Shown here one piece after another: positions 1-11,013 of a stretch of 64,000 nt of DNA. The translations under genes and the position numbers were made by a program. Position 1 is the first letter of the stretch, and each line of letters starts with the position of its first letter. Under the pieces are notes generated by a model that was given only the letters and a program-made list of their open reading frames with translations, did no database searches and was not told the origin of the DNA. This DNA is from Fasciola hepatica (taxonomy: Eukaryota; Platyhelminthes; Trematoda; Plagiorchiida; Fasciolidae): the NCBI GenBank assembly GCA_948099385.1, contig CANUEZ040000156.1:3472001-3536000 (forward strand), in the 5' to 3' direction.

Positions 1-96
1 ATCAACGAAAGCCAACGCCTTGACTATCCCGGCCGGAGTCACTACTCCCACGGCCACTACGCCTGAACGTACCGGTTTACTGGCAGATCGTGACGT
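1..96 (-). pseudogene. Start of BEL1 aspartic protease domain, cut off by stop and window edge
   Basis: Beyond the TGA the same minus-strand frame stays open to the window edge. It matches the beginning of the DUF1758 protease of elements 2 and 3, with the same hydrophobic run leading toward the catalytic D-S/T-G motif; the last residues visible are VD. The frame is unchanged, so a single substitution explains the break. The catalytic triplet itself falls outside the window. Confidence 0.8.
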
Positions 97-1422
97 TCAA
101 CAAATAACGCTGGGTTGGGTACTCGTCTCAGAAATTGTTACTCTCGCCTGATGCGGTAGCCGATGGTGTCTGCCCGTGCAGCCCTCGTAACCACATCGAT
201 TCCTTGTCCTACAGGCTGCTGCCCGGTGCGAGGTGTTGAGACAAATAAAACACGCCCATTCAATCCTCGCCATTACCCACCGTTCGTCTATTGTGGCGTT
301 GCCGAACTTGGGGCATTCTGGTAGGCCATGGCTAGTACCACGGGATCTGCAATTGAGTTGCGCCGCAGAATCGCGTGAAATGGTGTGTGTATTGGTCCAA
401 GGTTGGTATTTTGGATGTTCCAGTGCAGGGGTTTGGACTTGGCTAGTGCTAGGCTTGTTTTCCCGGTTGCTGTCCCGGATGAGTCGGCCGAACCTGCTCT
501 CAGCTATCTTCGTTTGCCTGCCTAGGTATTCGGTCAGGTCTTCGAAGTTGGCTTCTCTGTCGCTTCGGCTTATCCGTTCTGCTTCTTCCGCCCACCGACC
601 CTGTAGTTCGGGAGAAAGGTGACGGACTATGTTTTCCAAAGTGTGCACTGCATCTAGGTCAGCCCTGTAACCTAAATGGTCGAGGGCTATTGAGCAGTTT
701 TGCATCTTAATCACCAGGTCGGCCATGGTGTAGACGTCACCCTTGGTTCTCTTTCCCTCTACCATCACGCCCTCTATTAGGTTACGGGCTACTTTGAAAG
801 GTTGGCCAAACAAGTCCCTTAGAATCTTTCTTGCCCTTGTGTAGCCTTGTTCCGGGTCGAGCATGGTGCACCCGTCGATAGCTTCTCTTGCTCGGCCCCG
901 ACAGTAGTGAGTAAGGTAGAGAAGCCCTCGCCCGGAGTCGGTTACCTTATTTTCAACGAACGTCTCAAACTGCTTGACGAGCTTGCAGTATTGTTCAGCT
1001 CGCCCGTCGAAAACCGTTAGTTCCACTCTAGGCAAATCGATCAATGTTGGTTTGTGGTCGGCGACCAGCATGGGGTTCCCTATCTTATTGTACCCTAATC
1101 TATCGTAAGTGTCGAAGTCGATGGTCTCGTGCTCTCGCTCTTTCTGTGTACACTTCTTCTCTGGTTCCTGGGCCTGTAGTCTAGCCGATAGTAACTGTCG
1201 TTCTAGGTCTAGTATTCTCAGCCTATATGAATCAACATCCTTACGATCAACATTGCTCTCATTAACACATGAACTAGCACTGACAGGACTAGGCGATCTA
1301 ACATTAACTAAAGAATCGAATGTACCCAAAACCTCCCCAGAGACTTGCCGTGTTACTTCCTGCCCGGATTCCACTGTATTTGATCCTTTTCTTGGCATTT
1401 TGCGTGTTTTTCCTCGTCCCAA
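97..1422 (-). CDS. BEL/Pao gag polyprotein (DUF1759, zinc knuckles)
   Basis: This 441-residue frame is the capsid/nucleocapsid part of a BEL/Pao retrotransposon, expected to build cytoplasmic virus-like particles that package element RNA. A probable coiled coil lies at residues 65-100. The DUF1759 core spans about 130-290. A CX2CX4HX4C knuckle is at 391-404 and a second Cys/His cluster at 410-424. An earlier knuckle near 358-370 has lost one cysteine compared with elements 2 and 3. Met9 (position 1398) is a likelier start than Met1, because element 3's gag begins with a matching MPR-type N-terminus. The frame ends at a TGA (97-99) exactly where the family continues into protease. I read this as a point mutation; programmed readthrough is possible but not supported by the other copies. 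Confidence 0.85.
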   Translation of the reverse strand: MGRGKTRKMPRKGSNTVESGQEVTRQVSGEVLGTFDSLVNVRSPSPVSASSCVNESNVDRKDVDSYRLRILDLERQLLSARLQAQEPEKKCTQKEREHETIDFDTYDRLGYNKIGNPMLVADHKPTLIDLPRVELTVFDGRAEQYCKLVKQFETFVENKVTDSGRGLLYLTHYCRGRAREAIDGCTMLDPEQGYTRARKILRDLFGQPFKVARNLIEGVMVEGKRTKGDVYTMADLVIKMQNCSIALDHLGYRADLDAVHTLENIVRHLSPELQGRWAEEAERISRSDREANFEDLTEYLGRQTKIAESRFGRLIRDSNRENKPSTSQVQTPALEHPKYQPWTNTHTISRDSAAQLNCRSRGTSHGLPECPKFGNATIDERWVMARIEWACFICLNTSHRAAACRTRNRCGYEGCTGRHHRLPHQARVTISETSTQPSVIC

Positions 1423-1439
1423 ATTGATCTACTGAGTAT

Positions 1440-1815
1440 TGTAACCAACGTTTGAGCAATGCGTAGCCAAATTCGCAACGGATCCCGAAATCAAAAGACG
1501 ATTATCCGTGATATTCTACGATACTAGACTTTTACATGAATAATGACATAAAAAATATACAAACCCCAATAATACGATCACAGGGACTCAACAACGAGAA
1601 ATTGAATGGCAGCGTGTGAGCAAACAGCACGTGCGGCACGCAGGTCCTGAACAAGGATGTGCCAAAGTAGCGCTCTGGGCGCGAACAAACAACAATTGGT
1701 CCATAGAAACAACCAGTTCGTAAAGACAAGTCAACAGTGTAGGCGAACGAGTGATGTTGGGAAAAACACGGAATCGCGAGGGAAAAAGGGGGATTTTACA
1801 CGACCGGCTTTTTCA
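1440..1815 (-). repeat. 5' LTR of BEL element 1
   Basis: The forward-strand segment starts TG, just upstream of gag, and aligns along its length with the solo LTR at 4880-5253 and the decayed copy at 17935-18273. All three share internal blocks such as TAGCCAAATTCGC, TTCTACGATA and GATGTT, and a GATTTT block near the end. Homology continues a few bases past TTTTACA (1800) to a CA at 1815, so the outer edge is 1800-1815. The mate LTR is outside the window, so no target duplication can be tested. Confidence 0.75.
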
Positions 1816-4800
1816 GTGGGCACTGAGCCCGAACGTCAGGTAGGGGACCGAGAAGTACGGCCCCAACCGCTGGTGGGCCAGTGCCTTTCTCGCGAGAGAT
1901 CAGAGTGATTTCCACCTGCGCCTCTAACGAAGCCAACAGACGGAAGGAACTGACGGACGGCATGGCAGTCACACAGACTTCATTACATCAGACAGCGCCC
2001 ACGGAGCTGTTGCGGACGAAAGGATAGGGCTCCTACAGGACCTCTAGGGGGACGAAAGAAAATCTTCGAACTGCCCTCGGGGAGTTTTACTTCCTCAGCC
2101 ATACATGCAGCCTCGAGCTGTAATCTACCTCCGGGCAGCTCAGTTGACCTCTTGTGTTTATCGAGGCCCGAATTCAGCACACGACGAGGATTTGGGAATC
2201 TAAACTGTCTCGTTGGTTGCCCGTCAGACGAACCGACCATTATTTCCCGGGGACTTCATCCCCATGGAGGCGGACTAAGAGACATTTCGGGAGACCGAAA
2301 ACAGCTTCGGCTGGAGACTGATCCACCTATTTGACAGTACACAGCTTGTTCTTCCTGTATTTAGATCTGCTCGGCATAAGGAAGGCTAGCCTTCAAGTCC
2401 GCTTAATCCGGCGTTCAACCTAAATCCCGAGTAAGCCGGTGATCTGGAGCACAGTGCCCCTTTGGGAGGGAATGACCATGCAGTCATTTCAAGGTACCCT
2501 CACTGGGGCCGCAAGCAAAAGAGTGGGACTTCAGGAGGTCAGAAGTAGCGGCCCTCCAAAAAGAAACAGAGCGGATCGGTTGGTAAGCCAACCATACACT
2601 GAAGGAGGGGTGGAAGGTCATCAAATACAATCTCCTCAGGTTAACCGAATTATGGGCCATATTTATAATCACGAAACGGTTGCAAAAAACACTCCCGTGG
2701 TCAGGCGAAACTACCAAGGTGCAACAGGAGAAACAAAAACTTGGCGTGTTTGCGATTATGAGTGGGGCTGCTGCCTGCTGCAGCACACGGGGGAAAGAGA
2801 CCGTGCCATCGTAGTTTGTTTGGAGTTACAGCCAGAGTACGAACAAGGTCCTGCAAGTAAGTTCAGGCCTTGCCTCAGAACCCATTTCAAACACTTTTCA
2901 TTCAAAGCCTCTTCAAAAGTCCTGTGGGCTGTGCTGACAACGGCCACTTCTGGAAAGCAACCAGTGCATATCGGAATGCACAGAAGTTGCAAAGGTTTGT
3001 CGACGGGCTGCCTGACCAGGGTTCTGGGAGGCCGCTTGATATTGCTGCGACCCAGTCATTTGTTATAACGGGTGCCCCGAACAACGGTGCAGCGGAAGTG
3101 GAGCTTACCGGAAGCCGGTTAGAGTGGAAGCAAGACGGCCGGACCGGACCGGGTTCATCCCGCTATTCCCAAGCCCCTGGCCACCGTACCACCTAATACT
3201 CTTGCGCATCCCTCAAACGTGTCTTTGGAATTAGGGCTGCTACCTGTTGTTTCGCAGCTGGCGCAAGTGGCCCCCATTCACCAAGGTGGTAGGCGGGCAG
3301 TGGCTTCAGCCTAACGGCCTCTGGGCATGCTATGTTCCGTAATAGAGGCTGTGGAAGGACAAACCAGAGACCGTCCCACTAAAAAATATGCCCACCACCT
3401 GACTGCCGCTCAGGAACTCGGTTTACTGAACGCTCTACCTTACCAACTTACCATTCTTCTTCGACGAAGTATTCTCTAGATTTGAACGAACGGGAGCTAG
3501 TGTGGGTTTTCTGCCTGGACTTTTAGAAATTCTTTGATTTGTGGACAATGACCATTGGTGGTCTAAATGCAAGTACTAGGGTTAGCTCCGCAAGTACCGG
3601 GGTGTGTGGAAGCCTAAATAGGCAGGGAAGATTATAGGAGTCGCACCTACTTTGCTGATCATACGCAATGAGATAGCTCGGCCCCGGACTACGCAAGCTG
3701 GAGGGACTGCGAGAGCAGACAAGAACGGAAGGGGTGTATTCTGTCATATTTGACTGGTGCCTTCTCGTTTATATACATAAGAAGGCATGCTCTTATTTGA
3801 GGACAACTGGCTGACCAGTTAAAAAGCGACCTCACTGTATCAACATGATTTACCAGTTACGATCCTGCTTCACTCGATTGGTTGGACACTGAGAACAAAG
3901 CTGTAGCGCACTGGGCCGTTAGTGAAAGCTCTACAATCACCACATACTTTATCTCTCAGGAGTTCCTTAGGGATTAGACTTGTTTGACATACGTATTCTC
4001 GAACTGATACCGTAGTCTTAAGCTGTCTATCATTGACTGTTCCGTCCTTGTCACCTGGAGCACAATGGCCATTTTATTGGTCACATCTTTAGCTGCGCAT
4101 TGAGATGCATCTCTAGAGAAAAGTTGGCTGCGGTGGTGCCGGTGCAAGGATGTCTCTTTAAGGCCCGCGACCTCAACCATGAACTGACCAAGTTGCCTCG
4201 CACTGATTCCGTCGGCTGGTTGAAGATCATTACCTCAAAAGCATGTCATGTGGCAAAGGCTCCTCGAAGACTCTGAAACAGAGTCATTAAATCATTTCTC
4301 CGAGCTAGTGATTTCAGATGCCCTCAAAACCTCATCTAGATTTAGCATCAGGTAACTAGTTACCAGCAGCATCTGCGACCTCACCGCAACTACGATCACC
4401 AGGTTGCCTGATTTCAGAAGCGGCTCAGAATCCGGCGCAAATCATCCACCAGCACAATCAATTCACAGGCAGTTTCTTCACAGAATGCTGAACTTGCTTG
4501 GGTGAATTTCATTAGTCACGCTGTATCACATGTCATGAATTAGTTGAGACTGATTGGTGACTCCACATACATTCACAACATTAATTACATTCACCCTAAA
4601 TAACGAACTGACTATTTGTGTGATGTTTAATTAAGTGAAACTTAAGTATTTCGGCTAGGGCTCAGGGCCACATCTAGTTCCGCTTGCCCTGGACCCGTGG
4701 AGCATCACCGACTAACTGGCTCAAATCCAGCTGGCTAGACTTCCCTGATCGGTCAGTTAAAAGGACCGACAATATACTTCCTCAAACCCTACAGGTCTCC

Positions 4801-4879
4801 GCTCCTGTAAAAAGGATTCTTGGGGTCCACAAATGGTAAAGGAGGCTAGGAAGCAGAAGAAGTATCTCCAGAACGAAAC
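1816..4879. other. No gene recognised
   Basis: There are only short open frames without recognisable domains, the longest being 209 codons at 2439-3068, with no conserved motif or plausible splice pattern. It sits between two copies of the same BEL LTR family and may be old decayed transposon sequence, but I cannot match it to another part of the window. Confidence 0.5.
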
Positions 4880-5253
4880 CGTCAGACAAGTTTGAGCATT
4901 GCGTAGCCAAATTCGCAGCGGATCCCGAAACCAAAAGGCGAGTATCCGTGAATTTCTACGATACCAGCTTATCAGATGAACAGTGACACGAAACAGATAA
5001 AAAACCAATTTTGCGATCACAATAACTCAAAAAACGAGAACCGAATTGTGGCCTGCGAGAAAGGAGCATGTGCGTCACGCAGGTCTGGAGCAAGGATATG
5101 ACAGAGCAACGCGCTGGGCGCGAAGGAACAAGCGTTGGTCCATAGAATCAAACAGTGCATAAAACAAGTCAATAGTGTAAATAGGTGAGTGATGTTAAGG
5201 AAACGTGGAAACTGCAGTGGTTTTTGGGGGATTTTCCGCGATCGGTCTTTGCA
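4880..5253 (-). repeat. Solo BEL LTR (same family as BEL1)
   Basis: It aligns with 1440-1815 in the same orientation over its whole length, including the start block TTTGAGCATTGCGTAGCC, the GCGCTGGGCGCGAA block and the GGGGGATTTT end. No gag or pol adjoins it on either side, so it is a solo LTR left by LTR-LTR recombination or a fragment. Divergence from the BEL1 LTR is clearly higher than between the LTR pairs of elements 2 and 3. The terminal TG is mutated and no target duplication is evident. Confidence 0.75.
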
Positions 5254-5499
5254 CCTGCTGTAGACCGTTTGGTAACCGATGCAGCGCCTCTCCACCGATG
5301 TCACCACTGGCATTAAAGCGAATGTCGGTTCACAGCCACCCGTTACTTCATCAGTCACCGACATTTATCGGCTCCACCTGTCAGACCTTGTTAAATCAGG
5401 CTGGCTTACTAATAACGCCCTTTATCCAAACAGGGACCCATAATTACAAATGATGCACACTACCAATTGCAATAGCTCCCACACTTTTCCGAAATCCTA

Positions 5500-6100
5500 T
5501 TTGGAGAATACTCGACACCTCAGCAGAAACAAGAAGCAAAATAATTTACTTTTGATAGAAAACCGATATGCCATCCGAAGTCAGGATCACTTGTCCTCCT
5601 CATTTGTGGCTTCCAATGCTGAAGCCTAAAAAGACTGAGGATCAGTTGGACAATATGTGTGTCAGTGTAACGGCGCAGCAGGGCCCTGGCTTTTGCAGAG
5701 ATTCCTCGCCGTTGATTTTGTTGCAAGATTTTATTTTACCTTCAAACTATGTTTTGCGTGGAAAGTAAATCTCCACTGATCCGGTTTAAGTTCTTTCCAT
5801 TCCATTTGGGCAATAGCCTGCTCTGCATAACACTAGTTTTTAGCAATTACCTCACTTTCTACGAATTCTCATCCTTTTTCACCTTCATCAACGCTACCTT
5901 GTGCACTTTTATACGGTGTTTACCCCTCTAACTGGCCCATAATTTATTTCTTTTATTCACTTCTTTTAAGTCTCTCTGGTTCGTGGTTTGCTCCGTTTTT
6001 GTATAAAATGCAACTTCTGGCTCTAGATATTACCTTTCTTATCAGCTTTTCCACTTGTTGCCGTCGCTGATCCTGGTTTAGAAACTGCCTTATATTTGCC
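5500..6100 (+). repeat. Dispersed repeat shared with the LINE C 3' region
   Basis: Blocks here match 62575-62950 downstream of LINE C in the same order: a segment around 5565-5660 (GCCATCCGAA, then CCAATG and ACTGAGAATCA-like sequence) and a later segment near 5880 (TTCATCAACG). In both places nothing codes. I interpret it as a decayed copy of the LINE C-type 3' untranslated region. It is AT-rich and has no gene. Confidence 0.5.
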
Positions 6101-7265
6101 GCCTAAGCCACTACCATTTTTATCCATTCAAACTCTCGCTAGCCCCGTTGTTTTCGGCCCCTACTTTTGAATTCTGTACATATTTCATCGTGTCGAGTGA
6201 TGTTGTGCATCTTGTCCAAGCACCTACAAGTGCAAGTCGATCATGGCCCAGTAATACACTCTTATTAACAATGTCATGAACATTGGTATTATTATTACCA
6301 GTTTTTTCAGTCATAATAGTGGTACTTGGGAAGAGACCAAAAGCTTTTTTTATTAGTCAACAACGAGATGGCCTTTGGATATCGTGTAGTATAATGGTTT
6401 ATGGCTAGTAACTGTACCTTCCACGTGGGAAATGCTGAGCTATGCCTTGCCGGGTAAAAGCTGATAGCTTTTCAAGAGTCGCTCACTCCAGAGCCAGTGA
6501 GAAAGCCCCGTGGTACACAGAACGAAGACAGCGTGGCCGCGTGTTTAGTGGGCTTCTTAACAGCATGAACCTTAGTTCAATGTGAGATGGACGTGACCGC
6601 TCTGATGAAAATAAGGTATTAAGGGTTAAAGAATTATTAGATGGTAAAAGAAGTAGCCGTATGGCAAACGACGGAGACCTAGCTCGATTCTCGTTCTCCA
6701 TGACCCGCGAGATGGCTTCCGCTACGCGTAGATGTGCTCCGGTCATCTCATCGGAAGCTACTCACTAAGAAAACTACGATGACCGCATTTTTGGCATGCA
6801 AAGGAGGTGCACGATACCGGATAACCACTTAATGCCCTGAGAGCTTTGCCGCCCAATTGGGTATCAAAAGCAGAGGGCAGGCGGAAGACTTTTCTCGTGA
6901 AGGGTCTGTGAAATGGCCCAAAAAAGTAGCTTTTGTGAGCAATGAACAACGGACTTTCCCCACTTCCAAGCCTGGAATTAATGAAATCCCATAAGTCAGG
7001 TCTACCAAGCAACAGAGCGTTTATCGCAGTTAAGGCTGTATTCGAATGTGGAACAATATCAAACCAGAACTTCACATACAGTACTTGACTTTGCACTTCG
7101 CCAGGGTGATCTTTGGAATAAAACAGAATTAAGCGTAGCTGAACGACGGAAACCAAATGCCCAAAAGGTCTGTTAGGAAACATGAAATTGAAGTAGTTAG
7201 ACAAAGAACGAAGAAAGGGAGGAGGTAACCACGACAAACGGACCAACTGCATTTCGCCAGCCTTT
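6101..7265. other. Unassigned sequence; one 164-codon open frame of unknown meaning
   Basis: A minus-strand open frame at 6758-7252 is long enough to notice, but shows no domain, signal peptide, Kozak-like start or relation to the retroelement proteins in the window. Its 5' end abuts the target site of BEL element 2. Nothing else here is recognisable. Confidence 0.3.
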
Positions 7266-7270
7266 CCCCA
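7266..7270. repeat. Target-site duplication of BEL2 (CCCCA, repeated at 11373-11377)
   Basis: CCCCA lies immediately outside the left LTR terminus (TG) and is repeated immediately outside the right terminus (CA) at 11373-11377. Five-base duplications are typical of BEL/Pao integrases. The match fixes both element boundaries and excludes recombination between different copies. Confidence 0.9.
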
Positions 7271-7629
7271 TGTAAGTCAAATCTCGCAAATCGAGCAACG
7301 CATAGCCAATTCAAACGAATTCCAAAACCAGAACAAGATTGATTCGTAGTTTCTATGGTACTTAATTGAAATTCACAAAGGATACAAATATATACGAACC
7401 TCAAGTATGCGGCCAAATAGACTTCACAGTAAAACCCAAAGGTCCAAAGCCCCGTGGCTCAAGCACTACAGTCAGAAACGGTTCAAGGCCAAATTAAAAT
7501 GTCTCACATGGATAAGCAAACGTGAAAAAGTGTGGTGTATGAGCGAGCTTTCCAGGATAATGTTAAATATAGTCAAATTCACAAAGCACGCTGAACATTT
7601 GGAAGGATTTTCAGTATTCGTTCTTTACA
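7271..7629 (-). repeat. 3' LTR of BEL element 2
   Basis: A TG...CA repeat nearly identical to 11014-11372, with about five substitutions in 359 bp by eye. The adjacent internal side carries a purine-rich strand, as expected of a polypurine tract. Homologous LTRs without internal sequence lie at 53072-53434 and 20535-20685. Confidence 0.92.
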
Positions 7630-8410
7630 CCGCCGGCCAAAATCCTTCCGCGAAAACGGTTGTCTAAGGTTCAGGAAGGAGTCATGATTATCACCCTTTC
7701 CACCTTTACCCTATTGTCAGTGCCTGTGGTTACTAACTTCCTGTGTTAGCTGGGCGTGAAACAGGTTTCCGCCGTAGTCATCATCGCACAATCCATAAGG
7801 AATCAATTCCAAATCCCGCTGCACAACTTGAGATTGACATATTCATCAGGAGACCGGCGCACACAGTCAGACGCACGATGAAGATGAAGGCTTCGCAGAG
7901 TGAAGTGTTTCGCCACACGAGCTGAGTCACCATATCACAAGCAGTAAACCATTGCAGCAATTGGTTAGACTTATTTTGTTTACAAGCATGAGCGCAGAAG
8001 TTGAACGCAGGTGCAACGCCTAATGAGATATCGCGTAAAATTGACAGGTCACGAACCAGTGGAATTACATAAAATTAACGCACCACATCTTCCGAAAGAA
8101 ATGAAAACAGGTTTCTTACTACAAATAAATTTCGAAAACAAGTGTACAACGGACAGTATCGAGATACACATGAACACGGAGATTGACCGAATACTGGCAT
8201 CTATCAGAGTATTTCAAAGGTTTTCTGTGCACAAAATATGTGACAATCCATATTGTATAAAATGTAAATAAATGTCCTTCTAAAAAGATAAACAGTTTCA
8301 CAATGTGCTCACAGCTAATATGCCTCACTTGAACTGTTCAAGTCAAATACTGGTGAATTTCTCCTTTTCGCCTATGTGCACGCTAGGTGGAAACTGGAAC
8401 TAAGTACATT
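7630..8410. other. Noncoding 3' region of BEL2, with an 86-codon antisense frame
   Basis: This is sequence between the protease/RNase H frame and the 3' LTR. It is AT-rich compared with the gag/pol parts. A plus-strand frame at 8011-8271 encodes 86 residues ending in a small Cys cluster (CDNPYCIKCK) and is followed by AATAAA-like sequence, but I recognise no domain. It lies antisense to the element and may be chance or captured sequence. Nothing comparable was seen in the 675-bp equivalent region of element 3. Confidence 0.4.
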
Positions 8411-9823
8411 TTACAACCTTTCAGGAAAAATGGGTCCAGTTGAATAGTTATAGAGCATGAAATGCAATAAAGTGCCGAGTAACTCGGAGCGAGGCGATCT
8501 GCAAGTTACTTTGTCTTTTGTATGTGGTTTCGAGCTGGAATCATCAACATTTTCCTCGCTGTTTCCTGCTACGAGTGGATTGACTCTCTGATGTCTCGAA
8601 CACGTTCTTCGTTTCTTCCGTTTCCTGTAATGCAACACAACTGTAGGATCTGTCCAATATGCAAGGCTCAGTTTGGCGATGGTACAGTTCTCTTTTAGCA
8701 TTGATGCCACCTTAAAACCCAATACCAGCGCAGTCATTTTGAGCTCGTTTAGGGATACTGACTTCAGCTCAGAAATTTTTGTTTCTGCAAAGGGTACTTT
8801 GTTTCGCCACCGGCCATGCAGTTCCACCCAGGTACAGTACACTGTCACTGGGTCGGCAAGTTCCAAGCTGCTTTGGGTGACCTGCTGGTGTCCTTTTTTG
8901 AGATATTTCAAAAGCCTCCGGGCAACTTCTCCATTTCTTGATAGGTGACTTGACGGTGGTCTCTTGGGTATAGCAACTTCATGTTGCCCACTGTGACGTC
9001 CCGTCTTTGCATTCGCCATCAAAAGCACCGACTGATCCTCTGAGTGAACTTTGCTTTCCTGAGACGGACCGTTGGATTCAATATCGAAAAGCTGATTGTG
9101 TTCTACAGAGGCACTTCTCTCAGCAACAGTCAAGCAATTTATTGATGCCGATTGTTGGAGTTCGCTCGTCAGGGGCCCGAGAAGTGTCCAGCCTAGTATC
9201 GTTCGCGTAGCAAATGGTTCTTTCCGATTGCTTATGCTCTGTTCAAGCACCCAGTGAGCCTCTGGTACATTGCACCCAGTTAGTATGTCGACGTGGGGGC
9301 TAGAAACTTCTTCGAACTCTATGTCCCTGAGATGAGACCATCTCTTGGCGATCGAGCTAACAGAGTCGACTGGTCTCATTGGCAAGCTGTCTATAGCAAA
9401 AGCTTCCGGAATTTCTACGATCCCCTCATCAGATAAAGAAGTTAACTGCAGGGTCAGCCTCTTAGAAATGCTAAAATGACCCCCTGAAATTGTGCTGATG
9501 GTGAGCGAGGTAGGCTGGCCGACTAGTTCACAGCTTTCTACAAGCCCGCGAGTAATCAGCGAGGTATCCGACCCCGTGTCCAAAAATGCATTGACCATCC
9601 TCAGTCCTTTAGGTGTCACGATGCCGACAGGTACGATGCCTAATCTTGCCGGCCTGAAATCATCATGTCCCGTTGAACAGACAATTCTGGGTTCATTCGG
9701 CTGAATAGGCCTATTGTTGAGAGGGCCATTTAGTAACGAGTGGTGATTACCCAAGCATCCGTCCTGGTTACATTTCACTCTTAAGCTGCATTCAGAGGCT
9801 CGATGAGAGTTGTTCAAACACAT
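8411..9823 (-). CDS. BEL2 protease fused in frame to RNase H-like segment (RT core deleted)
   Basis: This is a 470-residue frame. Residues 1-35 hold the tail of the zinc-knuckle region. The DUF1758 aspartic protease spans about 55-230, with catalytic D-T-G at 82-84. Residues 275-312 match the short linker that normally opens the RT domain (HEVAIPKRPP). At about 315-325 the frame jumps to sequence typical of the RNase H part of BEL pol, including a tyrosine-tryptophan-threonine-aspartate motif near 389-392. The catalytic YVDD palm region, most of RNase H and the integrase are missing, so roughly 300 residues were removed without losing frame. After about residue 400 the sequence matches nothing I know. 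The protease could still be active if translated, but upstream gag is broken. Confidence 0.8.
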   Translation of the reverse strand: MCLNNSHRASECSLRVKCNQDGCLGNHHSLLNGPLNNRPIQPNEPRIVCSTGHDDFRPARLGIVPVGIVTPKGLRMVNAFLDTGSDTSLITRGLVESCELVGQPTSLTISTISGGHFSISKRLTLQLTSLSDEGIVEIPEAFAIDSLPMRPVDSVSSIAKRWSHLRDIEFEEVSSPHVDILTGCNVPEAHWVLEQSISNRKEPFATRTILGWTLLGPLTSELQQSASINCLTVAERSASVEHNQLFDIESNGPSQESKVHSEDQSVLLMANAKTGRHSGQHEVAIPKRPPSSHLSRNGEVARRLLKYLKKGHQQVTQSSLELADPVTVYCTWVELHGRWRNKVPFAETKISELKSVSLNELKMTALVLGFKVASMLKENCTIAKLSLAYWTDPTVVLHYRKRKKRRTCSRHQRVNPLVAGNSEENVDDSSSKPHTKDKVTCRSPRSELLGTLLHFMLYNYSTGPIFPERL

Positions 9824-11013
9824 AAAGCATGAGCCAATCCTTTTTAATGCTCACCACCCATCGGGTACACTCATCCCATGAAAGGTCGGACAATCTGGTA
9901 ACCGATGCGGGGAGTTGCATAGCTTGCATTCAGTTGACCTCTCGGGTTCTCGAGTTATCATGTTCATGTTAGCCAAAGACTGGATTCGGTTACAGCCCTT
10001 CCATACAACTTGAGAAGATATTGGTTCCGTTCGCGCCAGCTTGAAAATTTCGCGTAAGATTTGTCCAAATCGGCTGTTGGCCATACAGGATTGACTACCT
10101 ATGAACTCCGTTAAATCGTTGAACGCAGATTCCCGCTCAAGCATATTTATTTTTTCAGCTTCCTCTGCCTATCGGCTCTGTAAATCAATAGGTAGACATC
10201 GGACAATGCATTCCTGTGTGTGCAATGCATTCAGATCAGACTGGTATCCTAAGTGCTCCAGTGCTATACTGCAATTCTGCATTTTTATCACCAAACTCGA
10301 CAGTGGTTCAGCCTTGTCCTCAGTCCTGTTTGCCTCCAATAAAACACTATCAATTAGGCTTCTAGCCACCTTGAATGGTTGTCCAAACAAATCTTTCAGG
10401 ATTCTGCGCGCCCTGATGTACCCCGTCGATGGATCAAGCATCGCGCAGCCTTCGATAGCACTTTTGGCTTTCCCACAACAGTGATGTAATGAATACGAAA
10501 ACCTTTGAAAAGATCTGCAACTTTGCACTCAACAAAATTTTCGAATTGTTTCATGAATATACAGTATTGTTCGGGGTGCCCATCAAAGTGGGACAGCTCC
10601 ACTCTCGGCAGGTCAAATGCTGAAACCTCGGTAGTTTCAGGCTGTCCCAAGGGTTTATATTCTTCGGTCACAGTGCGTTTTCGATGTTGACATTGTGAAC
10701 TACATGGACTCTTTGCTGCTCTCTGAGACCACTTCCTTGTATAGGGGGCTCTGCTTCCTTTCTGGCTAACCGCAGCTCGTTTTCTAATTCTATCACTCTC
10801 ATTCTATAAGTACATATATCGTCAAACTTATCGCGGTTAGGGATATATGACCTAGCACTGACAGAACTAGTAAACTTAGCATTATCTAGAGGATCAATAA
10901 CACCCAAACCATCCCCAGAGACTTGCCGAGTTATTTCCTGTTGTCTCAAAAGGTTCTTGCTCCTCGTCTGGGAATTTCCAATGAGTTTTCTTGCCCAGGT
11001 TCCACTTGAGTAC
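9824..11013 (-). pseudogene. BEL2 gag, broken by a frameshift and two stops
   Basis: The gag of element 2 can be followed in pieces. An N-terminal part at 10668-11013 resembles element 1 around QEVTRQVSGE and the coiled coil. The DUF1759 start is at 10500-10671, and the DUF1759 core at 10169-10490 after a frame change near 10490-10520. A stop at 10169-10171 replaces a conserved tryptophan, the rest of the core and one Cys/His motif lie at 9851-10144, and a second stop is at 9851-9853. Gag of this copy cannot be made as one protein. Confidence 0.85.

Larger units (their letters stand above)
1..1815 (-). mobile_element. BEL/Pao LTR retrotransposon 1, 5' part (runs off window)
   Basis: The element is read on the minus strand: a 5' LTR at about 1440-1815, a gag reading frame at 97-1422, and the first residues of the aspartic protease at 1-96. 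The rest of pol and the 3' LTR lie outside the window. It is assigned to BEL/Pao by a DUF1759-type gag core, CCHC zinc knuckles and a DUF1758-type protease start, all closely similar to elements 2 and 3 here. An in-frame stop separates gag from protease, so this copy is probably inactive unless the stop is read through. Confidence 0.9.

Noticed and set aside
6370..6445. tRNA-like start (TAGTATAATGG) in AT-rich sequence
   Set aside because: No B-box consensus or cloverleaf pairing could be drawn.
6758..7252. 164-codon minus-strand open frame
   Set aside because: No domain, no start context, no relation to the transposon proteins and no splice support; length is within chance for 64 kb.
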